Assembly: GCF_010727475.1 (NCBI RefSeq)
Contig: NZ_AP022567.1
Span: 1,240,001 to 1,304,000 of the forward strand
Reading direction: 5' to 3'
DNA length: 64,000 bases
Source: Mycolicibacterium mageritense
GTDB lineage: Bacteria > Actinomycetota > Actinomycetes > Mycobacteriales > Mycobacteriaceae
A program made the translations under genes and the position numbers. The notes beneath the pieces are model-generated. The model was not told the DNA's origin, ran no database searches, and saw only the letters and a program-made list of their open reading frames with translations. Below, piece after piece: positions 40,135-48,764 of the stretch (position 1 is its first letter; every line of letters starts with the position of its first letter).

Positions 40135-40787
40135 CGTCCACCGGGGACGTCCCTGAACGGGGCTCGGGTGACCGGGCCGTGGCCGACGCGGCCGAGCGCG
40201 CCAAGGAAACCGGAGCGCGCAACGTTCCGGCATTCCAAGACCTGCCGCTGCCCGCGGATACAGCTAATCTGCGCGACGGGGTCAACCTCAACGATGCGCT
40301 GCTGGCACTGCTGCCGTTGGTGGGGGTTTGGCGCGGCGAGGGTGAGGGGCGCGACGCCGACGGCGACTACCGGTTCGGTCAGCAGATCGTGGTGTCCCAC
40401 GACGGTGGTGATTACCTGAACTGGGAAGCCCGGTCCTGGCGGCTCGACGAATCGGGTGACTACGCATCACCCAGCTTGCGCGAAACCGGCTACTGGCGCT
40501 TTGTGAACGATCCCGCGGATCCGTCCGAGACCCAGGCCATCGAACTGCTGCTCGCGCACTCCGCGGGCTATGTCGAGTTGTTCTACGGCCAGCCGCTCAA
40601 CCAGGCGTCCTGGGAGCTGGCGACCGATGCGCTGGCACGCAGTCGCTCGGGGATTCTGGTCGGTGGCGCCAAGCGGCTCTACGGCATCGTCGAGGGCGGC
40701 GACCTGGCTTATGTCGAGGAACGCGTCGACGCGGACGGCGGCCTGGTGCCGCACCTGTCCGCCCGGCTGTCGAGGTTTGTCGGCTGA
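40131..40787 (+). CDS. Nitrobindin-like haem-binding beta-barrel (DUF1794/THAP4-like)
   Basis: A 218-aa protein. After about 60 N-terminal residues, LLPLVGVWRGEGEGRDADGDYRFGQQIVVSH is the GxWxGxG entry of the 10-stranded nitrobindin barrel, followed by NWEARSW, RETGYWRF and GGAKRLYGIVEGGDLAYVEE. Mycobacterial nitrobindins bind ferric haem and isomerise peroxynitrite; the activity here is by family. GTG 40131 overlaps the stop of the small membrane protein gene. Confidence 0.85.
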   Translation: MTSTGDVPERGSGDRAVADAAERAKETGARNVPAFQDLPLPADTANLRDGVNLNDALLALLPLVGVWRGEGEGRDADGDYRFGQQIVVSHDGGDYLNWEARSWRLDESGDYASPSLRETGYWRFVNDPADPSETQAIELLLAHSAGYVELFYGQPLNQASWELATDALARSRSGILVGGAKRLYGIVEGGDLAYVEERVDADGGLVPHLSARLSRFVG

Positions 40788-41053
40788 TGCGGCGCATCGG
40801 GTTCGCGGTGGCAGCGGCCGCCGCGGCGCTGGCCCTCGGCGCCTGCTCGTCGGGCGAGTCCGAGCCGGCGCCCGCTTCTCCGGCTCCCGCCGAGCACGGC
40901 TCGTTCGCGCACTGCCTGTCCGAGCACGGCGTGCCGTCGGCGCCCGGCCCGGTCGCGGGCGCGCCACCAGGGGTCGACCCGCAGACCTGGCAGCAGGCCA
41001 TGCAGGCATGTTCGACGCTGGCGCCCGGGCCCGAAGACTCGTCACACAGCTGA
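40787..41053 (+). CDS. Small lipoprotein, Cys-containing C-terminal motif
   Basis: An 88-aa lipoprotein: signal peptide with lipobox ALGAC (Cys about 20), a Pro/Ala-rich linker, then FAHCLSEHGVPSAPG and PQTWQQAMQACSTLAPGP. The pair of Cys residues around a Pro-rich core (HCLxEHGVP...AMQACS) recurs in the next gene, so the two are paralogues. It overlaps the nitrobindin-like stop by 1 bp. Function unknown. Confidence 0.7.
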   Translation: MRRIGFAVAAAAAALALGACSSGESEPAPASPAPAEHGSFAHCLSEHGVPSAPGPVAGAPPGVDPQTWQQAMQACSTLAPGPEDSSHS

Positions 41054-41105
41054 CGCATAGCCGGCAACAATCGGCGGCTCATCCGGCCCGCTTACGGTCA
41101 CCGGT

Positions 41106-41510
41106 GTGAAGCACATGATTGTTCGATCCACGGTCGCGGGCCTCGCGGCGTTCGCCCTGATCGGCTCGGTGGCGTCGTGTTCGTCGGCCGAATCGGCGAA
41201 GGAAGAGGCGCCGTCCGCAGCCACGTCGACCACGTCGTCCACGACATCCACGTCCGGTTCCGTGGCTGCGGAAGCGCCCGACGCGTACACCCAGTGCCTC
41301 GTGGAGCAGGGCATGCCCGCGCCACCCGGCGGGTTCGGCCAGCACCCGCCCGGGCCGCCACCCGAGGGTGCGCCGCCACCCGGCGCTCCGCCTGAGGGCG
41401 CGCCGCCGCTCGATGGCGCGACTCCGCCCGCACCACCCGGAGTCGACCAAAACGCCTGGGAGACTGCGCAGAAGGCGTGCGCGTCACTGGCACCCACACC
41501 GCCGCAATAG
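41106..41510 (+). CDS. Pro-rich lipoprotein, paralogue of the preceding one
   Basis: A 134-aa lipoprotein: signal peptide with lipobox SVASC, a Thr/Ser linker, TQCLVEQGMPAPPGG, a long Pro/Gly/Ala tract (PPPEGAPPPGAPPEGAPP) and NAWETAQKACASLAPTP. It shares the CLxExGxP...AxxACxSLAP signature with the gene 53 bp upstream but has a much longer Pro-rich insert. Possibly a cell-wall-spanning protein; function unknown. A terminator follows. Confidence 0.7.
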   Translation: MKHMIVRSTVAGLAAFALIGSVASCSSAESAKEEAPSAATSTTSSTTSTSGSVAAEAPDAYTQCLVEQGMPAPPGGFGQHPPGPPPEGAPPPGAPPEGAPPLDGATPPAPPGVDQNAWETAQKACASLAPTPPQ

Positions 41511-41526
41511 CCCGCAGACATGAAGC

Positions 41527-41577
41527 GGCCCCCGAGCCTTGGTTCCTTGGTTGGACTGACCGAGGGGCTCGGGGGCC
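41527..41577 (+). terminator. Hairpin terminator after lipoprotein pair
   Basis: Twelve-base perfect arms GGCCCCCGAGCC and GGCTCGGGGGCC (41527-41538, 41566-41577) 17 bp past the stop, with a 27-base loop containing a tandem TTGGTTCC/TTGGTTGG. Confidence 0.6.
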
Positions 41578-41742
41578 GGGTGGCTGCGGGGAATTCGCCA
41601 GCGCGCGCAGGCAATTCACCCTGGCGCTGCTAGCGGGCAGCCACCTCACATGTCCATAAATCAATCAATTTGTCGGACCACCTCCTTCCCTGTGTACGAG
41701 CGACCGTACTCGCGTGTCCAGGGACCGACAAGCGATTTTCTC

Positions 41743-42621
41743 TCAGCGATCGCTGACAATCGCGGCGTCGACCAGGCCGGTGATCTCGGCGGCCAGCGGG
41801 GCGTCGGGCAGCCGCCGGCCGTCCAGGGTGTGCACCCGAGCAGCCAGCGTGATGCTGGAGATCAACCAAACCCCTTGTGCGGCAAAAAGATCGGCGGGCC
41901 GAAGGGCGCGGTAATCGCAGTCGTAGCCCTTGCTGCGCGCGACTTCGAACAACGCCTGCTGGGTGGTGCCCCGCAGGATCGGGTACCACGGCGGCGGGGT
42001 CAGCAACACCGGCTCACCGTCGTCGCCCTCGACCGCGATCACCACGGTCGAGCGGGGCCCTTCCAACACGAAACCGTCGGAGCTGACGAAGACGACGTCG
42101 CCCGCGCCGAGCCGGTCGGCGTGTCGCAGCGCGGCCATGTTCACCGCATAGGACAGCGTCTTGGCCCCGGCCAGCAGCCACGGCAACTCGGCCGCGTCGG
42201 CGGGCAGGCCGCGGTCCAGCGTCACGGCGGCGACGCCGTCACGCCGTGCGCCCGCCACGCGGTCGGCCAGCGCGCCGATGGTCGCGAACGACGTCGGCGG
42301 TCCACCACTTTCCCGGCCGCGCGTGTAGACCAAGCGCAATACCCCGTCACCGGTGTGACCGGCCGTCCAGCGCTGCGCACCGGCCGCGACCGCGGCGCGC
42401 CAGGCAGCCAGATCCGGTGCCGGCAGATCAAGCATCGCGGCCGAGTGGGTCAACCGCGCCAGATGAGCTTCGAGCAGGCACGGACGACCGTCACGAATCA
42501 GCAGGGTTTCGAAGATGCCGTCGCCGCGCACCGCTCCCAGCTCGTCACCGTGGAGCAGGGGTGCATTCGGATCGTGGAACTGACCGTCGAGGGTGATCAG
42601 CACTGCCGGTTGGCTCGCCAT
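41743..42621 (-). CDS. pabC: Aminodeoxychorismate lyase (class IV PLP aminotransferase fold)
   Basis: A 292-aa fold-type IV PLP enzyme. The PLP-binding lysine lies in LLAGAKTLSYAVNMAAL, and the cofactor phosphate site in GFVLEGPRSTVVIAV with ILRGTTQQALFEVA. It starts with LLHGDELGAVRGDGIFETLLIRDG, typical of PabC. It converts 4-amino-4-deoxychorismate to p-aminobenzoate and pyruvate for folate. A D-amino-acid or branched-chain aminotransferase is possible, but this locus in mycobacteria carries PabC. It is divergent from the folate-binding ygfZ gene. Confidence 0.87.
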   Translation of the reverse strand: MASQPAVLITLDGQFHDPNAPLLHGDELGAVRGDGIFETLLIRDGRPCLLEAHLARLTHSAAMLDLPAPDLAAWRAAVAAGAQRWTAGHTGDGVLRLVYTRGRESGGPPTSFATIGALADRVAGARRDGVAAVTLDRGLPADAAELPWLLAGAKTLSYAVNMAALRHADRLGAGDVVFVSSDGFVLEGPRSTVVIAVEGDDGEPVLLTPPPWYPILRGTTQQALFEVARSKGYDCDYRALRPADLFAAQGVWLISSITLAARVHTLDGRRLPDAPLAAEITGLVDAAIVSDR

Positions 42622-42685
42622 GGGGACTCAGCGTAGCCGCGGGCACACGAGCCGCTTACCCGGAGAGCGACCGTAGAGTTGACTC

Positions 42686-43774
42686 ATGCCTGTCGTTCCG
42701 CCCGCCGTTCCCGCACCCGATCCTGGTCCCGACGCCGGCGCGGTGTGGCACTACGGCGATCCGCTGGGTGAACAGCGCGCGGCGGCGCACGACGCGGTCT
42801 GGGTCGACCGTTCCCACCGGGCCGTGCTCACGTTGACGGGCAAGGACCGGCAGAGCTGGTTGCACAACATCTCCAGCCAGCATGTGAGTGCCCTTCCGGA
42901 CGGCGCCGTCACCGAGAATCTGAGCCTCGATCTGCAGGGCCGCGTCGAAGATCACTGGATCCAGACCGAACTCGACGGCGTCACGTACCTCGACACCGAG
43001 CCGTGGCGCGCCGAGCCGCTGCTGACGTACCTGCGCAAGATGGTGTTCTGGGCCGAGGTGACGGTCGAGCCCGCTGACCTGGCAGTGCTGTCACTGCTGG
43101 GCCCCGCGCTCGACGGCACCCCGGTGCTGACCGCCCTCGGGCTGGACAGCCTGCCCGCCGAACTGTCGGCCGTCGCGCTGCCCGGCGGCGGCTTCGTCCG
43201 GCGGATGCCGTCCGAAACCACCGAGCTGGCCCTCGTGGTCCCCCGCGAGCACGTCGGCGACTGGACGAATCGGCTGACCGCGGCCGGGGTGCAGCCGGCC
43301 GGGGTCTGGACGTACGAGGCGCAGCGGGTGGCGGCGCAGCGACCCCGCCTCGGGGTGGACACCGACGAACGCACCATCCCGCACGAGGTGGGCTGGATCG
43401 GTACCGCCGTGCACCTCGACAAAGGCTGCTATCGCGGCCAGGAGACCGTCGCGCGGGTCCACAACCTCGGCAAGCCGCCGCGCATGCTGGTGCTGCTGCA
43501 CCTGGACGGCGGTTCGGAGCAGCGGCCGGCGACCGGCGACCCGGTGACCGCCGGTGGACGCACGGTGGGCCGCATCGGCACGGTCGTCGACCACGTCGAC
43601 GAAGGTCCGATCGCATTGGCGCTGCTCAAGCGGGGTCTGCCGGTGGACACTGAGCTGGTGACGGGCGGGGAAGCCGCGGTACCTGCGGCGATCGACCCCG
43701 ACTCCATGCCACCCGAGGACAGCGCGGGCGCCGGACGCCTGGCCGTGGAGCGGCTGCGCCGCGGCGCGGGTTGA
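42686..43774 (+). CDS. ygfZ: Folate-binding YgfZ/GcvT-like Fe-S maintenance protein
   Basis: A 362-aa GcvT-fold protein. The YgfZ signature KGCYRGQETVARVHNLGKPPRML is complete, with the redox Cys in KGCYxGQE. YgfZ helps repair or assemble certain Fe-S clusters in a folate-dependent way. The N-domain reads HDAVWVDRSHRAVLTLTGKDRQSWLHNISSQHV. It is divergent from pabC, a folate-pathway gene. Confidence 0.9.
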   Translation: MPVVPPAVPAPDPGPDAGAVWHYGDPLGEQRAAAHDAVWVDRSHRAVLTLTGKDRQSWLHNISSQHVSALPDGAVTENLSLDLQGRVEDHWIQTELDGVTYLDTEPWRAEPLLTYLRKMVFWAEVTVEPADLAVLSLLGPALDGTPVLTALGLDSLPAELSAVALPGGGFVRRMPSETTELALVVPREHVGDWTNRLTAAGVQPAGVWTYEAQRVAAQRPRLGVDTDERTIPHEVGWIGTAVHLDKGCYRGQETVARVHNLGKPPRMLVLLHLDGGSEQRPATGDPVTAGGRTVGRIGTVVDHVDEGPIALALLKRGLPVDTELVTGGEAAVPAAIDPDSMPPEDSAGAGRLAVERLRRGAG

Positions 43775-43914
43775 GGTACATCACCTACTCCGGGGTAGGG
43801 CCTGGCAGCACTTCGCCGCCGGGCACGGTAAAGTGTTGGCAGGACAATAAAGACACTCAGATCGGAGCCGCCTAGCAATTGGGCCGCTCCGTTATTGCGC
43901 GAGGGGGTCCCCCC

Positions 43915-44088
43915 ATGGGCCGCGGCCGGGCTAAGGCAAAGCAGACCAAGGTTGCACGTGAGCTCAAGTACAGCTCACCGCAGACCGATTTCACCCAACT
44001 CCAGCGTGAGTTGTCGGGAGCTCCCGATGCCGAGGATGTCAACGACGACGCTGACGAGTGGGCGAACGAGGACGACTGGCGGCGTTGA
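43915..44088 (+). CDS. DUF3073 protein
   Basis: A 57-aa actinobacterial protein MGRGRAKAKQTKVARELKYSS...DFTQLQRELSG with an acidic tail (EDVNDDADEWANEDDW). Basic N-terminus and acidic C-terminus are typical of DUF3073; function unknown. ATG 43915 is chosen because family members begin MGRGRAKAKQ, although the frame is open 12 codons further upstream. Confidence 0.85.
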   Translation: MGRGRAKAKQTKVARELKYSSPQTDFTQLQRELSGAPDAEDVNDDADEWANEDDWRR

Positions 44089-44126
44089 GCTGACCAGCGT
44101 CCCCGCGGGGGCTTCCCCAGGAAGCC

Positions 44127-45218
44127 CTAGAACCTCGGGTGACGGCCGACGAGCTGGGCGCGCAGGGAGTCACCGCCGCCCTTCTTGACGGTGCCCAGCG
44201 TCCAGCAGTTCAGATGGCGGGCGGTCAGGATGGCCAGTGCACGGTCGGTGTCCTCGGGAGCAACAACCGCGACCATGCCGACGCCCATGTTGAACGTCTT
44301 CTCCATCTCGGCCCGCTCGATCCGGCCGCGCTGGGCGATCATCTGAAACACCGGTGCGGGCGTCCAGGTACCCCGATCCAGTTCCGCGGTCAGTCCGTGC
44401 GGGATGACGCGTTCGAGGTTGCCTGCGAGGCCACCACCCGTGACGTGGCAGAACGTCCGGATCTGCGTTTCGGCGGCCAGCGCCAGGCAGTCCTTGGCGT
44501 AGATGCGCGTCGGCTCCAGCAGCTCTTCACCGAGCGTGCGGCCGAACTCCTCGACGTGGCCGGCCAGGTTCATGTGGTCGATCTCGAGCAGCACGTGCCG
44601 CGCCAGCGAGTAGCCGTTGGAGTGCAGCCCGCTGGACGCCATGGCGATGATCACGTCGCCCGGCTTGACGCGGTCGGGCCCCAGCACGTCGTCGGCTTCG
44701 ACGACACCCACGCCGGTCGCGGAGATGTCGTAGTGGTCGGGCTCCATCAGGCCAGGATGCTCGGCGGTCTCCCCGCCCAGCAGCGCGCAGCCGGCCAGCA
44801 CACAACCGTCGGCGATGCCGGACACGATGGCGCTGACGCGTTCGGGGACCGTGCGTCCCACGGCGATGTAGTCCTGCAGGAACAGCGGCTCGGCCCCGCA
44901 CACCACAAGGTCGTCGACCACCATGGCGACCAGGTCGAGGCCCACGGTGTCGTGCTTGTCCATGGCCTGGGCGACCGCGAGCTTGGTGCCCACCCCGTCG
45001 GTCGACGAGGCGAGGACCGGCTCGCGATATCCGCCGCGTAACGCGAACAGGCCTGCGAACCCGCCCAGGCCGCCGCGAACCTCGGGTCGGGTCGCCTTCG
45101 CGGCGAGTGGTTTGAACAATTCGACGGCGCGGTCACCGGCTTCGATGTCCACCCCGGCCGATGCATACGAAATGCCCTTTTGTTCGGCGATGCCGTGCTG
45201 TGCGGCGCCTTTAGTCAT
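44127..45218 (-). CDS. purM: Phosphoribosylformylglycinamidine cyclo-ligase
   Basis: A 363-aa AIR synthetase, fifth step of purine synthesis. Motifs: ISYASAGVDIEAGD at the N-terminus, VLASSTDGVGTKL, VGLDLVAMVVDDLVVCGAEPLFLQDYIAVG, LLGGETAEHPG, DVIIAMASSGLHSNGYSL and HVTGGGLAGNLERVIP. It lies 50 bp after purF on the same strand. The mature reading frame matches family length. Confidence 0.95.
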   Translation of the reverse strand: MTKGAAQHGIAEQKGISYASAGVDIEAGDRAVELFKPLAAKATRPEVRGGLGGFAGLFALRGGYREPVLASSTDGVGTKLAVAQAMDKHDTVGLDLVAMVVDDLVVCGAEPLFLQDYIAVGRTVPERVSAIVSGIADGCVLAGCALLGGETAEHPGLMEPDHYDISATGVGVVEADDVLGPDRVKPGDVIIAMASSGLHSNGYSLARHVLLEIDHMNLAGHVEEFGRTLGEELLEPTRIYAKDCLALAAETQIRTFCHVTGGGLAGNLERVIPHGLTAELDRGTWTPAPVFQMIAQRGRIERAEMEKTFNMGVGMVAVVAPEDTDRALAILTARHLNCWTLGTVKKGGGDSLRAQLVGRHPRF

Positions 45219-45268
45219 CGCAAGTAAGGCTACCGTCCCGCCGATGGGCCGGTACAGCGCAGGAGGCG

Positions 45269-46801
45269 TTAAGGCCTGCGCAGGGCGGACGCGTTGTCGT
45301 TCTCGGCCTGCAGCGGGATGCCGGACCGTGCGGCGGTGGCCAGCATGTGCTCGATGACGTTCTTGCCGAGCGCGTTCTCACCCGGCAGTTCGATCGGGTA
45401 GTTGCCGTCGAAGCACGCCGAGCACAACCGGGTCGCGGGTTGTTCGGTGGCCGCGATCATGCCCTGCTGCGAGATGTAACCGAGGGTGTCGGCGCCGATG
45501 GCGTGCCGGACGGCCTCGAGCATCTCGCCCTCGTGTTCCTGGGGCGCGGCGTTGGCGATCAGCTCGGCCGGCGTCGCGAAGTCGATGCCGTAGAAGCACG
45601 GCCACTTGACCGGCGGCGAGGCGATGCGCACGTGGACCTCGACGGCGCCGGCTTCGCGCAGCATGCGGATCAGGGCACGCTGGGTGTTGCCGCGCACGAT
45701 CGAATCGTCGACGACGATGAGCCGCTTGCCCCGGATGACCTCACGCAACGGGTTGAGCTTGAGCCGGATGCCGAGCTGCCGGATGGTCTGCGAGGGCTGG
45801 ATGAAGGTGCGGCCCACGTAGGCGTTCTTCATCAGGCCCTGACCGAACGGGATGCCGGATTCCTGCGCATAGCCGACGGCCGCGGGCGTGCCCGATTCCG
45901 GCACGCCGATCACCAGGTCGGCGTCGATCGGATGCTCCCGGGCCAGCCTTCTGCCGATGTCGACACGCGTGGCGTGCACCGAACGGCCCACCAGAGTGCT
46001 GTCGGGGCGCGCCAGGTACACGTACTCGAAGACGCAGCCCTTGGGCTCGGGGTTGGCGAAGCGGGTGGACCGGACGCCGTCGGCGTCGATCGCGAGCAGC
46101 TCACCGGGCTCGATGTCGCGCACGAACGAGGCGCCGACGATGTCGAGGGCGGCGGTCTCGGACGCGACCACCCAGCCGCGATCCAGCCGGCCCAGCGACA
46201 GGGGCCGCACGCCGTGCGGGTCGCGCGCGGCGTACAGCGTGTTCTCGTCCATGAAGGTCAGGCAGAACGCGCCACGCACGGTCGGCAACAGGTCGAGTGC
46301 GGCCTGCTCGAGCGTGGCGTCGGCGGCACCGTGGGCGAGCAGCGCGCCCAAGATGTCGGAATCCGTCGTGGCGGCAGGCGCGCCCTTCATGTCGATCAGA
46401 CCCGCTTCGCGCGCCCGGCCGGCAAGTTCGGCGGTGTTGACCAGGTTGCCGTTGTGGCCGAGCGCAACACCGGTCCCCGCCGAGGTGTTGCGGAACACGG
46501 GTTGTGCGTTCTCCCACGTGGTGGAGCCGGTGGTCGAGTAGCGGCAGTGGCCGACGGCGACGTGGCCCGGCATGGCGGCCAGGGTCTGCTCGTCGAAAAC
46601 CTGGCTGACCAGGCCGAGATCCTTGAACACCAGGATCTGCGAACCGTCGGTGACCGCGATGCCCGCGGCTTCCTGACCACGGTGCTGCAGCGCGTAGAGG
46701 CCGTAGTAGGTGAGCTTGGCGACGTCCTCGCCGGGCGCCCAGACTCCGAATACGCCGCACTCTTCGCGGGGTTCGTTTTCGACGAGTTCCTGATCGGTCA
46801 C
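45269..46801 (-). CDS. purF: Amidophosphoribosyltransferase
   Basis: A 510-aa glutamine-PRPP amidotransferase, first committed step of purine synthesis. A short propeptide precedes the catalytic Cys in EECGVFGVW; the glutaminase domain carries HRGQEAAGIAV and GHCRYSTTG; the PRTase domain has RLIVVDDSIVRGNT and the PRPP loop. Cys residues in MKWPCFYGIDF and RLCSACFDGNYPIEL suit the Fe-S-cluster-containing type. It precedes purM. The 218 bp to the divergent membrane protein gene show no further feature. Confidence 0.95.
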   Translation of the reverse strand: MTDQELVENEPREECGVFGVWAPGEDVAKLTYYGLYALQHRGQEAAGIAVTDGSQILVFKDLGLVSQVFDEQTLAAMPGHVAVGHCRYSTTGSTTWENAQPVFRNTSAGTGVALGHNGNLVNTAELAGRAREAGLIDMKGAPAATTDSDILGALLAHGAADATLEQAALDLLPTVRGAFCLTFMDENTLYAARDPHGVRPLSLGRLDRGWVVASETAALDIVGASFVRDIEPGELLAIDADGVRSTRFANPEPKGCVFEYVYLARPDSTLVGRSVHATRVDIGRRLAREHPIDADLVIGVPESGTPAAVGYAQESGIPFGQGLMKNAYVGRTFIQPSQTIRQLGIRLKLNPLREVIRGKRLIVVDDSIVRGNTQRALIRMLREAGAVEVHVRIASPPVKWPCFYGIDFATPAELIANAAPQEHEGEMLEAVRHAIGADTLGYISQQGMIAATEQPATRLCSACFDGNYPIELPGENALGKNVIEHMLATAARSGIPLQAENDNASALRRP

Positions 46802-47019
46802 GATAGGGCTGCTCCCGGGGCGGCGGTTGGTGACATGAGCGAGTCTACGGTCCAGGTGGGCCTACCACGGAATCGAATGGCCGGTCTGGTACCGCAGATT
46901 TGCAACAGCCGGCCCGCCGATCGCATTTCCGCCGGTGCCCGGCCGGTGTGGCCAGCCGTACCCCGATGTGGCGGGATAACCCCATCGACCCACCACATCT
47001 CGGACGCCACGATGGGTTT

Positions 47020-48354
47020 GTGACGACGCAACTGTCGGAGAAACCGACCGCCGATCCGTGCCCCGAACCCTCCCCACAGCGGTGGTCCGGAGTGACGAAA
47101 ATCGCATTCCGATTCTCGTTCGTCTACTTCGGATTGTTCTGCCTGTTGTTCGCACAGATCACGTTCGCGTTCGCCGGGATCGTCGGCCGGTGGTTGCCCG
47201 AGCGGGCGGTGATGTGGCAGATGACGCTGCTCGAGCCGGTGCTCGGCTGGGTCGGGCGCGTGGTGTTCGGCACCGACGTCGTGTTGCACCGCGATTCGGG
47301 CAGCGGCGACCAGGCCGCGATCTGGGTGATGGTGTTCTGCCTGCTCGTGGTGGCGGTCGTTGCCACCGCTGTCTGGTCGGTATTGGATCGCGAACGCGCG
47401 GAGTACACGCGATTGTGGGCCTGGTTCCTGACCTTCCTCCGGCTGTGCGTGGCCGGGCAGATGTTCTTCTACGGGTTCGCCAAGCTGATCCCGGCCCAGA
47501 TGCCTGCCCCGCCGTTGACGGCGTTGCTGCAGCCGTACGGCAATCTCAGCCCGGCGTCGGTGTTGTGGCTGCAGGTGGGCAGCTCGACGCCGTACGAGAT
47601 GGCGCTGGGTGCCGTCGAGGTGCTCGCCGGCGTGCTGATGTTCGTGCCGCGTCTCGCGACACTGGGTGCCCTGGTCGGGCTGATCAGCATGGCCCAGGTG
47701 TTCCTGCTGAACATGACCTTCGACGTGCCGGTCAAGATCCTGTCGGGCCATCTGCTGCTGATGAGCCTGGTGCTGCTGGCACCGCAAGTCGGACGGCTCA
47801 CGAATATCTTTGTGTTGCAACGGCCGTCGGAGCCCGTGAGCCAGCCCACGCTGTTCACCGGAGCCCGGGCCAACCGGATCGCCGCGACGGTGCAGGTCGC
47901 GCTGGGGATCTGGGTGATGATCGGCTGCATCTTCGACAGCTGGCAGGTCTGGCACGAATACGGTGGCGGCCGCGCCAAACCCGAGCATTACGGCATCTGG
48001 GCAGTCACCGAGTTCAGGGTCGACGGCAAGCCGGTGCCGCCGTTGACCACCGATCAGACGCGTTGGCAGCGGGTCGTTTTCGAGGCACCTGACTCGGTCA
48101 CCTACCAACGGATGAACGGCGAGTTGGTCGACGCGCCGGCCAAGATCGGCATGGACTCGATCGCGTTGTCGGCGCCCGACGGCGCCCCGCTGGCCGATCT
48201 GACGGTGACGCGGCCCGCACCTCAGCGGCTGACGTTGGCCGGGCACCTCGAGGGTCGTGCGGTACAGATGTCGCTGGAGCACGTCGATGCCGACGGTTTC
48301 ACGCTGCGCAGCCGCGGCTTCAACTGGGTTCAGGAGTACCCGTACTTCCGCTAG
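47020..48354 (+). CDS. DoxX-like integral membrane protein
   Basis: A 444-aa protein with about six to seven hydrophobic segments in the first 300 residues (FRFSFVYFGLFCLLFAQITFAF, WVMVFCLLVVAVVATAVW, MALGAVEVLAGVLMFVPRLATLGALVGLISMAQVFLLN), followed by a soluble C-terminal domain of about 130 residues. The middle MFFYGFAKLIP...LGAVEVLAG resembles the DoxX fold. Function unknown. GTG 47020 has no clear ribosome-binding site and may be leaderless. It is divergent from purF. Confidence 0.7.
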   Translation: MTTQLSEKPTADPCPEPSPQRWSGVTKIAFRFSFVYFGLFCLLFAQITFAFAGIVGRWLPERAVMWQMTLLEPVLGWVGRVVFGTDVVLHRDSGSGDQAAIWVMVFCLLVVAVVATAVWSVLDRERAEYTRLWAWFLTFLRLCVAGQMFFYGFAKLIPAQMPAPPLTALLQPYGNLSPASVLWLQVGSSTPYEMALGAVEVLAGVLMFVPRLATLGALVGLISMAQVFLLNMTFDVPVKILSGHLLLMSLVLLAPQVGRLTNIFVLQRPSEPVSQPTLFTGARANRIAATVQVALGIWVMIGCIFDSWQVWHEYGGGRAKPEHYGIWAVTEFRVDGKPVPPLTTDQTRWQRVVFEAPDSVTYQRMNGELVDAPAKIGMDSIALSAPDGAPLADLTVTRPAPQRLTLAGHLEGRAVQMSLEHVDADGFTLRSRGFNWVQEYPYFR

Positions 48355-48355
48355 C

Positions 48356-48748
48356 TCAGTCCGGCTGCCCCAGCGGAACCAGCGGCAACCACTTGGCGAT
48401 CTCCGCGGCGCGTGAGCCCGACATCTGCACCGCCCCGGCGGCGGCAGTGATGTCGACGAGGCCGGTCGCCAGCAGCAACCACGTGCGCGGATCTGTTTCG
48501 ACGACGTTCGGTGGATTGCCGCGGGTGTGGCGTGGGCCCGGGATGCATTGCACGGCAACGAACGGCGGCACCCTGACCTCCACGCTGGCTCCCGGCGCGA
48601 GCGCGGCCAGGGTGCGGGCGGTCAGCCGCACGGCCTCGGCCAGCTCGGCACGGCCCGGCTCGGGGGCGTCCTCGTCACGCAGCCAGGCCTCCACGGCCGA
48701 CACGGCGGTGCGGGTCTTCGCCGGATCGGCACTACGACGCGCTGCCAT
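48356..48748 (-). CDS. SCP2-like sterol carrier family protein
   Basis: A 130-aa protein that resembles the bacterial SCP-orthologue family seen in mycobacteria near purF: VEAWLRDEDAPEPGRAELAEAVRLTARTLAALAPGASVEVRVPPFVAVQCIPGPRHTRGNPPNVVETDPRTWLLLATG. A lipid-binding role is inferred from the fold. It is convergent with the DoxX-like gene (stops 1 bp apart) and divergent from the Mce gene. Confidence 0.75.
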   Translation of the reverse strand: MAARRSADPAKTRTAVSAVEAWLRDEDAPEPGRAELAEAVRLTARTLAALAPGASVEVRVPPFVAVQCIPGPRHTRGNPPNVVETDPRTWLLLATGLVDITAAAGAVQMSGSRAAEIAKWLPLVPLGQPD

Positions 48749-48764
48749 ACCTTAGTGTCTCAAA

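Noticed and set aside
41640..41690. Short minus-strand ORF after AAGGAGG, ending in WTCEVAAR, considered as a cysteine leader
   Set aside because: No gene lies downstream on that strand to be regulated, only one Cys is present, and the convergent lipoprotein operon occupies the region.
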